Notes under the pieces: model-generated
What the model was told of the DNA's origin: nothing
Databases searched by the model: none
What the model saw: only the letters and a program-made list of their open reading frames with translations
Made by a program: the position numbers and the translations under genes
Origin: Dicaeum eximium
Lineage: Eukaryota; Chordata; Aves; Passeriformes; Dicaeidae
DNA length: 64,000 nt
Assembly (NCBI GenBank): GCA_013396995.1
Contig: VWZP01005240.1
Coordinates: 745,816-809,815, forward strand
Reading direction: 5' to 3'
Part shown: piece by piece, positions 27,201 to 39,200 of the stretch
Layout of the letters: the number at the start of each line of letters is the position of its first letter
How positions within the stretch are numbered: the first letter of the stretch is position 1

Positions 27201-30200
27201 TTTTGCCCCAATACATGCACTGCCAGTCGACAGGCTTGGTCTTAGTTTTGGAAACAGTGTTGGAATTAGCCTTATTTTGGGGTGAAACTTGATCTTTGTA
27301 TGAACTGTGTAGCCCTTGTGTGAGTACACAGTACTCAGGACTCTTCTTGAGAGATGTGTGGAACAAGCTTTCCCTTTGAAGGGGCTTGACTTTGTCACAT
27401 GTTGCTGAATCTTCTTTAGAATATTCTGCAGGGCCTTTTACTTTTAAAAAACCCTTTCTTTTAAGGTGGACATGCATAGGAGTGACTCAATAAACCCATG
27501 CCAACCAAAGAAGAAAGTGGAATAGTTAAATCATGGGGAGAAAGAAAAGTTTGAACCTTACATGAAACTCAACTTCGACCCCAAAAATCCCAAAGCTGGA
27601 TCACAAGTATTTTTCCATGATACGTACAAAATTTAGTGTGAGCTGTCAGGAAAGCAGTCATTACATGGGATATTATACTGAATTCCTGTTTTTGTTGATG
27701 TTTACAAGCTTCTTCATTCTGCATCATTTTTTCTGGTGAACCTCAATAAATCCAGAGGTTTATAAGCATTAACAAGCAGTAATAATCATTGGGATTTCTT
27801 TCTCCCTGCTCTTACCTAGCTCTGGTTGTAGGACATGGCAAATCTTAACAAGCTAAAGAATTTCTCAATAAAGATATGCCTCACTTACTTTGTTATGTGT
27901 CTTGTAAGTCATCAAAATGTGAAGATGATTTATTACATTATTTTGTGGTATTTGTTTGAAGAATCCTGTAACCTGCAGGTTATATCACAAAAGATGGATT
28001 CCATGCATTTTACTGTAATCAAGTCACAGTACAAAAGTCATAGTATTTGGAGCAAGGAGTTACTTGTTTACAGATTTATTCTTCTAATTGTTAGGGTTTT
28101 TTTATTTTTCTTTCTTATCTCATAAACCTTGGAAATTTGGTTCTATGGCTACACATCTTTAGGAGGAATAGCAATGACTGCAACCACAATAGTGGTTCCA
28201 TCACTTGCCTAGGAAATACACAAAGATTTTCAAGTAACAAGTTCTGTGAGACTTTCTGGTTGTTGCCAGATAACCTGGCTCCTAGACCATTATATAAAGA
28301 ATATAGTGTAATATGATTGTACATATTGTATATTGTTGCTATGTACTATGGCTATGGCTACTTTAATGTAGTAGGGAGAGTAATGAGATTAACAGCTTCT
28401 GGTGAGAAGTTCTGAGATTCTTTTCTCTACTTCCAACTTTGTTTCTTATCCATTTAATTTCTCATTTACTATGATTAGGAGAAAAAAAAATCAGCATCAT
28501 TCTTTCCTTCTGTATTTCCCAGCAAAGGCTGTGTTTTACCCTGACATTGTTGCTGAGGTTCCATGTGGATATATGTACTGGATTTAACTCATCTAGGGGC
28601 ATGTGTATTTGAGGCACAGGGGCATGTGCTATGCAAACTACAGATGAGTTTGAGTAGAGGATACTTCCTGAAACTTTCTCTTCAGTCAAGCTGGTGATTC
28701 TGGATCCATAGAGTAGTCAGTTGTCTTTCTGAAATTTCCAATAAAAATAACCACATACGACTTGGTTAAGAAATCAGGCAAGGTTTGTGTGGGTTATTAG
28801 CTGAGAGACAGCTTTCTCCACTTGTGCATCTAAATGCTTCCTTGATCTGGGCACCAAAAAATTTGTTCAGTGGGAAAGCACTATCATATTCATAGCATGT
28901 GTTGGGTCCTACAAGGTATTTATTGTTTTGGTGGTGCAAAGTCAGGCAATAAAAAATAATAGGAGTGGTAAGCACTCCCTGTCCAGTCAGATCCAATCAG
29001 AGTTTATATATCTCAACTTTGGAAGACTGGCAGGGATCCAGGGCCTCTATTGGATAGTAATTTTTTCCTTTGTGCACAGTGTGACATTCTTCACTGCTTC
29101 TCTGTGTCAGTTATCAAGCCTTAAATCCCACAAACCACTTCATCTTGGGATTAATATCTATGTTTATAACCTACTCTACTACTTCAGCTAGAGGTTGCAT
29201 AACTCTTCAGAGGTGCTCATGTCCATTATCTGAGAAGCCCAGTCCTAGATATTGATTAAACATTTTAGAAGATCTCTTCAAAATTGGAATTCTTTCCCTT
29301 CATAAGAAGTTATGGGAAATTATTATAGACTTCTTCTTTGTTTCATAGTCAATTGCAGCAACCAATCCCCAGTAACAACCTTATAGTTTTATTTCTTTCT
29401 CTTATTAGAATCCAGGATATTGAAATTGCGTGTCTCTTGACAAATGTAGTGTTTTCCATTTAGAACCATAAGAATTCTTGTGTCTTCTTTGCTTTAAGGC
29501 TTCAGGTTTTGGTGTATGTGTCATTTTTAGTGCAGTAAAAGCTGGATATTGCAAAAAAAAAAAAAAAAAGGAGAAAAGGAACTGTAATTTCAATATATTT
29601 CCAAATGGGCATTCTCTGGGGTAGGTGATATTCATGTGTAGCTCTTGATGTTGGATCTGTTTAGTTGTCATCTAACTGTACTTAAAGAGTAAAATTTTGG
29701 GAATAAGAGCGTGTTGTCAGTCACAGTCTTCTCAGCTAGCTGTATCTGAACTGCTGCCTAGCTTGTCCTAGTTTATGTCTGGAAGTACAAACTAGGTAAC
29801 TCACTATCAACTGAGTACAACCTTGGTACAGCCCTAAGCAGCCCTTACATAATCGTTTCTTCTGATAGTGTTGGCTTAAAAGGAGGATTCATATCCAGCA
29901 GACCAAAACATTTGAGACTTCTGAAGACATAGGAATCTTGGTACTGATGGTTTCATAGCACATGCTCACAGGTCAGTGTGCATATTGGCAGCATCTGGTT
30001 GATTCAGAGGTAGTAATAAATGTACAATCAACACTGATAAATATGTCCAGTTTGTTTTGTCTGTAGGTTTGATGCCCCACAATGGCTTTTGTATTCTATG
30101 TAATGTTGAATCTGACATTGTTGAAATCCATTCCTTTTCTAAGCTGGAAGAATGTGTCTTTTTATATGCAAAGTTATTTTAGTGTGATGCAGGACAAAAA

Positions 30201-33200
30201 AAATGTCTTACTGGCCTTCTTTGAGGATGCTTATATAATTTTTTATGATCCTTGTATTTATTTTTATGACTGAGTAAGAGTAACTGTCTGACTTTTGCCA
30301 ACAGAACTTGGGTAATTTTAATAAGAATTCAAAATGAGAATATTGTTTGGTAAAATCATGAAATGTTTGCTGATGTTGTTACAAATCATGCCTTGATCTA
30401 CATGGTCTACTTGACATTTCCTGACACCTCCCCAAGGAAAAAAAAGAAAAGGAGTGTGAGGTACTAGAGCCAAGCTTGAAATTCCTGTTCATCATCTCTT
30501 TGCCAAGTTCTGAGAAACAGCTTTCTTCTCCCCAACTCATTAAAGCCTCATCTGAAGATTTCATGCTGTAGTTTTAACCATATCCTCTCTGCTTAAATAG
30601 CATTTCTTAAATCAATGGCAGTAATTAGAGTACTTTGTTATTCAAATTTTAACATAACTTCCTGAAGGGGTTAGAAATAGTGATATCCTGTATAGGGACA
30701 TGATCAGGTAGCTATGCTTTGAGAAAACCGGGTACATTTCTTGGGGATTATTCTTTGCAATGAACACATCAACACGAGAGAAGGGGCAGTGTGCTGATGA
30801 CATCATCTGGATGGCAGCAACATTTGTGGGGGTATATAGAGCTGAGGTGTAATTCCTCATAGTGTTCAGAGTTCAAAGGCGTTTCTTGCATCTCCTGGAT
30901 GAATGGTTGATCCAGGAGAGAAGGGCCTGGGGAGCCCTCCCAGATGCACTCACTGGCACTGAATTAATGGGCATGCAGAGCACACAGTTCCTGTGGCCAT
31001 GCAGCTACCAAACCAAGTCGGGAGAGAATTCAGCTAGAGAGATCACACCCTTGTTCCCTGCTCCAAGGACTATTAAAATATTTATCCAGTGTTTTTTTAA
31101 TTAAGCAGTAACTTCCCAAAAAATCCCTAAGGACATGGAAGACACCTACTCCTTGCAGGGCATTTAAAAAAAAAAAAAAAGTGATTTTTCTTGGCTGCAA
31201 ATGAGATTTTTCTGACTTCAGTCCAGCTGTCTCCTAACTACTGAGGGAGAATAAAGTAACTACCTGTCTCTGGTTTTGAATTTGTCATGGAATCAAATCA
31301 GTGGCCAAGCAAACAGCTTAACAGAAGGAGTTTCAGCAAGGAAATGTACCGGTTAAAGCATTTGTGATTAGATATTGTTATAGCTAAATGAAACAATTTT
31401 ACAAAAAGTGAAGTTTCATGTTTTAATTTTTTTCACTTTTGGTGGTATTACTGTTCAGAGTACTGTTCTTTTGTAGTTTCACACATGAAATCTAGAGAAA
31501 AAAAAGTTGGGAATTTCATCCAGATTTCACAAGTCTCCAAATTGTTTAATAAAAAAAGTTTATTTATTATATATTATTCTTTATTTATTCTTACTAAAAC
31601 TTTTATAATTGAAAAATAATTAGATGAGATTGCAAATAAAAGATAGATAAAAGATACCCCTTCATTAAGTCTTAAAATCAGATAATGATTTATCTTGGTA
31701 AGTAAAAGTAAAGTATCACAGAATGACATGTTAATAAATTTTCTTATCAACTACAGTCTGTTAAGAAACTGTAGCTGCCATAGCATTCACTTATAGGTAT
31801 TCTACTGACACATGTTACTTCTAAGTGGAGTGCATGAACTGGTAAGGGTAGACCAATATTCAACTTAGACAAAATGTTACTAATTTCTGTCTCAGCTCTA
31901 AGGCACATCTATGGCAAGCTGTAAAATCTCTTAAGATTGCAAATAGAAGTAGTAGATGAAGGTGGGCCAGTGAACATGATTAATTAAAAAAATTATATAT
32001 TTTGAGATTGTTGAAATTACTTTTTTTGGTCAGACAATAAAAAACATCTGGTCTAGATCTAGGAAGGGTAAAACTTTGCCACTAGAGTATATGAGAATCA
32101 GTCTAACAATCTGAAATAGTTTAATTTTCTTTGTGAAAGAAACATACATAACTGATGTGGTGGCTGAGACATGTAATTCAGCACGTACTTGTTATTTAGT
32201 ATAGGTTTTTGCTTGGTCTTTTCCACAAGATTGAGGAGTTAGAAGCTCCAGTTTGAGGACTTAAAAGCTTCAACTTTATAGAAATATTTTTCCAAAAAAA
32301 AGGCATACTGCTTGATCTAGCTGCCAGTAGCTTTGCATCTTGGTCTCAAGGAGATCTGTATTTCCATTAAGAGCTCAAATTCTCTGTTTGAAAGATTTTT
32401 GAGTGAGTCTGACTGGAGCTGGATTGAAATTCCAATTTGAGGCATGAAATGGCTGCCAAGGAATGGTACAGAAATTGCCCTATTTCCTAAACTTTTCTAT
32501 TCATTGGAAATCCTACTAGTGGAAATGTTATTTGTACCAGTTTATAATCTGTTTTACTTAATGGAGCAGTGGATATTTTCTGTGCTAAAGGCAGGTAATT
32601 AACTCTGCATGGTAGCTACTGGAAGAAAGCTTTGCTAATTCAACTGCAAACTGACTATATCCTTGATGCTTTTGAGACACTGTAACACATGGGAATTAAA
32701 TCTACAGGGGACAGAAGTATTCTAAAAAAATTTGTATGTTTACAAACTTTTCCTCTGGAAAACAATAAAGAGAGGATTGAGATGGTGATTCTCCTGATTT
32801 TCATTGATAGATATGTCCCAAAATTGTTCTATTTTAAAATGGAAACAATTTTCTAGAATTTTATTCTTTTTTTAGAGAGGGAATTTGTTCTGCAATCATT
32901 ATTGGGCTGCATATGTTATTAATTCCTATCAGACACATGGCTTTGACGAAAGGTCTTTATTTTTTAATAACTGGTACCTAGATTAACACTTTTTTATTAA
33001 AAAAGTTCTTTAAGTCAATAGTTCAAATTTCTGTGTGGAAAGGATAGCCCATAAATATTCCCTTCATAAAATAAATATATATTAAATTTTGACATACAGC
33101 CATGAGAAAGTCCTCTAGTTGAAGAGGTACAACTGAATTTCTTTTGGAATAGCCACTGGGGCATTAAAAAGCTTGCTAATAATTTCAGAAGATATGCAAA

Positions 33201-36200
33201 TAGTTTTTGGTTAAAATTGCTCCTTTCAGATTTGTAATAGTGGAAAAATGAGTTAAATTCTCTTCCCTACATGGAAATCTGGGGATGTGTAATAGACTCT
33301 CAGACCTCCTTTGTTGAAAAGCATTATCAAAAATGTATCTCATTCCAGTGTTGATGTAAAATAATTTCCAATACTATAAGGAAGAACATCAACATATACT
33401 TGAAATATAATAGGAAAGAGGGAATACGAAGGAGTCAGAGCCAAAGATAAAGAACATAAATCTAAAATATTATGTGTGCTTGCTTTTTATAGACTATCTT
33501 TCAAAAATGCTATCGTTGCATCCAAGAATTCAAAAACAAAACTGCACCAGATTGCAAAAATACTCGGGGTCTTACCCAGATAAGCATAATTTAATATAGA
33601 GTTTTTCTGTGTTTTTCTTCTAGTGTTCCAAAGCTCTCTTCTGAGAAAGAGTCAAACCTTTCCCATTTCTTATGTTAAGCAGCTATTTGGTGTTTGAAAC
33701 TATTAATACACTAAGCACTGTGTGGTATAGCTGTTTGTATATAATTTAAAATTAGCTTTTAATAAATATTTTAAATTATGCATGTACCTTTTTAACTCTT
33801 CTTTTTTCCTTTCTAATTTCCAAGACACAGGACAACTGAATGTCCCATTTAAAGATTGCTATGTATTGAATATAATTTGACAAAGCAGGAATTTTTATTT
33901 CATTACTAGTTGCTTTTTCTTAAATTTGAAGACTTAACTTCCCTGCTAATTTTTGTTAATAATATGCCAGCAGAGCAGCAGTGACCATGGACTTCCCTAA
34001 CAGCTTTTAAGCTGTAAAATTCAATGCTGTTATATGGCTAAAGATCCTTAGATTATTGTTGTTCTCTAGCAATAGCAGTACTATGTAAACAACCTCTGAA
34101 ATGCAAAGCCCTTTGGTATTGAGCATGGGGAAAGGATGATTTGATTTAAATTCTGGAATAATAAAAAACTGACACACTCTGTTTTTCTTCCTGTAACACA
34201 CCTAGAACAGACATGTTTTTACGCCTGTTTTTTACTTCACAAAAACTCCAAGAACAAAAATTTTCATGACTTTATAGTAAGGTCTCACATGAACAAACTG
34301 CAAGATTTTTCAAGTCCCAGAATGTAGCATTTTTTTTCTTTTTTTTTTTTTAAATTGGGTCAGTTAGTTTAATTTACTGAAATTTGATTACATGTCAATG
34401 AGAAAGATTTATGAGTTTTCCAGGTCACTTGCCTACTTTTTTTTTTTTTTTTCTTCAAGTATCCTATAATGGAGTAAGGAGAACTAAGAGACCTGAATAA
34501 TGGAAAGCTTAAGCTTTTCTGTTTCCTGCAAATGGTGGCATACAGGGTACCAAACATTTTGTTTAGCCATTTTGGTGTTTAAAAATGAATCTTGATATCA
34601 ACAGGGCAGAACTATTTACAACATTTCTCAGGGAAATGCAACAAATTTTTTTTTCTATTTCCAGTTACAGTATTTCATAAAAGGTTTTGTTATAGTTACA
34701 TAATTGCCTTTTTGATCTAATAAATGCCCTTTATATCTCTATTTCTCTTAATATCCACCCTTGCCTTGTTATCATCATGATGATAATGACCTGTAATAGT
34801 AAGAAAATCACAATACTTTATTGTTTAAATCCTTCGTAAGCTTATCACATTTCATTCTCTGTTAAGCCCACAAAAGAGAATATTCATATTTTTAATCTCC
34901 ATTTTTATCTACTTGTAGAAAAATCACATCTATGTATTTTGTCACACCATTAAAATATATTAAAAGCTGAGAAAAAGAATAAATTAACTAGCACACTAAT
35001 CAGATTGTTCAAACAGTGGTTTAGTTTCAATTGGAGAGACAAATATTTAAAACAGCTCTGAAAATAAAAAGAGAAATAAAAAAATTAAAATCTACATCTT
35101 GATATCTTGATAAAGCATCACAATTTCATATTCATTTTGAGGTTCACTCTTTCCCCTAAAGAATTAATTACTATATATCTCTAAATATAAAAATATTTGA
35201 AATAAAGTTGTAAATTAAGGTGGGAATTTTAAAATCAAAGTATATTACTTTCATTTTCTGAATCATTGTAGAAGCACTATGCTTACCCATTGTACATATG
35301 CCATTTTTAAAGAAGAGTTAAAGCTCAATCTTTCACTTATCTTTTAGACTGGAGCATAATTAAAAAATGTATTCTTCTATTTCTACTATAAGTATGTATC
35401 CCAGAAACCTGAAGGTAAAAAAAAAAAAAAAAGAAGTTACAGAGCATGGTTATATTATCTTGTCTTCTAAACATACCCTTGCTTTAAACTAATTGTGCCC
35501 CACCCCCATGTGGGAAAACAGATAATAGCCAAAGCTTTAATTATCCATATTCTACTGATGATTTAACTAATTTTCAAGCTATTTTTAGAAAGGGCGGAGA
35601 AGAGTAAGATTTAAACCCCATCGCATTCTGTGTACCATATGTATCTTTTTTGATGTTACACAGATTGCTAAATCATAAATTCTGTCCTTCCCCTCTTTAG
35701 GCTGAACCAGCTGCTGCATTAGCTGTCCCTGCATCTTCTTTTCTGTGTTGGGTGCACTGAAGACCTTATGTAACCTAATACTTCCTGTTCATTGGAATCA
35801 TTTTCTGCTGTTAGCCAAATGCACATTCTACTTCACAGTAGGGCTTTTTCCAGTTCCTGTGGTGGAGGAAAGCAAATATTGATGATACATTTTTTTTTCA
35901 TGGTGGCTCAATGCTTATCAATAACCTTGCACATTCTTTTATTTTTTACTATTACACATTCTGTTAATCACTTTTATATTTGGCATTTCAGTTTATTATT
36001 CTGGAAGACCTCTGCTTTGAAGATGAGCCTAATGCCCTCTTTTTTTTGTTTCCATGGTCCTTAATACAAATGTTATATGATTATTATAAACACTCTTCAT
36101 ATGTACATACAGATATTATTTACAAGATATTTAACATTAACAGATTTTTTTCCTTTAATTTCAACATTCTTAATACTGTCTTAATGCTTTTATTTTCCAA

Positions 36201-39200
36201 TGGGAAAAATAATTTGTATACAATGAATAATATGCAAAAATCAGTGTATAATGGATAAAATTAAAGTACTTATTGAATATAATTTTCCAAAGTCTATTTC
36301 AAATTAGACTTCTTGAAAATATACATAATTCATATTTGTTTCAGCTACACTTTAAAATGTATACTCTTGAGTCTCCATCTGTTAAACTCCCTGGTCATCG
36401 TGCTGCCAGATTGTTAAGTTTATCAATGAGTCTGTTTTCACATGTTATGACATACAGAGTAGAGTGTTTCTTGCATGGGTGGTATCTTATTCAAGGTTAG
36501 TTACAAGCATCTCCTGAAGTCCCAAATGTTGCTTTAGCATCTGTGTGTTGTGTTGAGTGCCCCTTTCCATCACGCTGACCCCATCCTGCCATCTGCTCAA
36601 GACGTATTATTATTCTGAGGGATGTTTTGTGGGAATTTTTAAAAACAGGCCCGTGGTTACACTGACAGTTTATAATTCACAGTAGATTTTGCCGTTTCTT
36701 GAGGTTTTTTTCTTGTATGTGTGAGGAGATTTTCAGATTTCTAAAGGCACCTCAATGTATTCAGAAAGTGTAGGAATCTTTGTTAAGTCTTAAATACAGG
36801 CATACAGCTGTCCTGAAGAGATATTTGAGACTGTTATAAGTTTATTTTGCTTACAACTCATATAGTTCAGAAGACAGCAATGATTTTTAGCTACATAAAT
36901 GAAAGATCATACTGTAGGCTTCTCTTCAGAAAACCATTGGTTTGGATTCTGTCTCCTGGTGCTGATTCAGTTGCTTTCTGGAGACCAACCCATTCTCCAA
37001 GGTACTATTGCAAGAGTTGAGATTGAAAGTGTTTCCCTGTCAAAAAGGAACGGGTAGAGATGTTTTCCCTTCTTTTGAAGAAGTGAAATGCACTTAACTT
37101 CTATACTGCCTCATGATGATTTGTTAAAGATGTGTTTGCTTAAAGAAAGCAGCAATATTTTGTAAATGTAACAGCTCATGTAAATATTTATTCTTCTGTA
37201 TAGCAAGAATTCACTAAAGCTTCCTTGAGTGGTTTTATTTCTGTTAGGAAACTCAGGAAATTATGGGTTTATTAGTTTGTTGCATCTACTGTTTGTTTTG
37301 TATGTTCATTTTATGTTTTGCTTTGCAGGTACCACCAAAGATGTTATAATGATTCCAACTGCACTCTTGCAGTGTTTTCTATTGCTGGCTATGATTTACA
37401 CCACTTACATCTTAAACTTTATTCTTCACTTTTAGAAATTATTCTTTCATTTTGTCCAATTATAATTTTGTTCTTTACAGACTTTGTTGCCTCCAAGCAT
37501 GTTCACTCCATCTCAGGTTCTCTATGCAGTTTTTCATAGTCTCCAATACATTACATAGCAATATTTCAACAAGAATTTTTCTCTTCATTCACAGTGATCA
37601 GATTTCTAATGTTCAGTTGCTGGTTTTTTAAGTCTCTTTAAAACTATTGCAGTACAAGCTACAAAGCACGTTATTTACTCATTCTGGCCAATGTCATTAT
37701 CTTTTAGTACTCCTCCAGATAGTTGGCCATCCTTAAAATAAGGCTGTCAGGTGTCTGGATCTATCCTTGTATGTCTTGATTACAGTCAGGATGCAAAGAT
37801 GCCATTCATTTGAATTCTTAAAAAACTGTTAGCTCAGGCTTGACATTTGTGATGAAACTGCAGCTTTCCCTGTGTCTGTGGAAATAAAGTTACATCCATT
37901 AAGATGCTCTGTGGTTACTGTCCTTCTTCGCTGTTTCTTGGCAGAAGTGGACACTCAGTTTGATTATATAATTAAATATTGACTTGAAATATTATGACAG
38001 GTCTGAAAAACTCCATGCCTAGAGCCATGTTCCAAACTTTTTTTTTCCCTACTTTTTTTTTTACACCTTATTTTGCTTTGCAACTGTGGTGTGAGAATGG
38101 CCAGACAGACAACACTTCTGAGGATGGGACTTCCAGAAGTTATTTAGGAAATCTGCAGTCTTTGCTGGAGGCTGTGCATAATGTTGCACACATTGTAGTA
38201 GGATTGGAAACACTGGAGCAAAACACCTGGCTTTTGAAAGCACTGGAGTCACTGGCTATGATTTTCTGCTGTAAGGAAGCCTGATGTAGCCATGTTGCAT
38301 GCTAGTGTAGTGTAAGGATGTTGATATCTACACACCCTAGCTATGTACCATAGGCTGGTGAACATGACACCAATTCAACCTGTGCCTGTCTCAAAGGTGT
38401 GGAGTGAAACCAGATCCTCACTCTAGTTTGGCCTCCCAGCTGGTCCTTGCAAAATCAAAGTCATACACAGCAGGAATTTAAGGCAGAGAAGATAGGTTGC
38501 AGAAGTCAGAAGCAGGGGAGGCAGATCCCAGGTAACATTCTATTCCTTTTCGTTGAGTTTGCATATGAGCCACATTGCTCCTGAGGAGAGCAGTGTTTCT
38601 TCCTGATAATCTGTGGGATCTCAGGCACTGTTTCTTCACTTGAAGCTCAGTCAGTTGTGACTTTCAACATTTCTGAGTGCTGATCCTCTTAGACAGCAGA
38701 TGAAAAAGGAATGGTTTGGGAGATGCTGAAAGAGAGCAAAAGGAAATATGAGGAATGGAGAATGTATGCCAAGATAAGAAGGAAGAACAAGAGCAGTGAC
38801 AGATGTCTTGGGAAAGACATTAGTGCTGCACTTCTCAAACTGAGAATATTTTATTTCTTTCTGGGGTGGTATGCTGCTTTAACCATGATCTCCAGGTTAA
38901 AGTTATTCTCTTGAATATAAAGAACTGTAAGTTTGCCATCTATAATAGACGAGCTACAAGAAACACAAAGTATTTGTGTTTGATCATATTCTCCTGTCCA
39001 AAGCTGTATTTCTAAATTGAATGTGTATGTCAGCACAGGGGAGGGAGGCCTGCAGTCATGTGTCTCTTCTTCTCTTGGGGAAGGTGACAACAAGTGATTC
39101 AGTCTGTAGATGCCAGACCCAGCACAGTGGAAGAAATATTAAGAAGAAGCACATGCTGAATGCATGTGTACCTGATTTTTGTCTCATGCAGGAAAACTGT

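Noticed and set aside
26836..27285. 149-codon + strand frame
   Set aside because: It reads through a 21-base T run and has no recognisable similarity.
38090..38290. Gene-like GC patch with a 96-codon frame near 37994-38284
   Set aside because: No recognisable protein, and the frame begins in ordinary intron sequence with T runs. Not supported as an exon.
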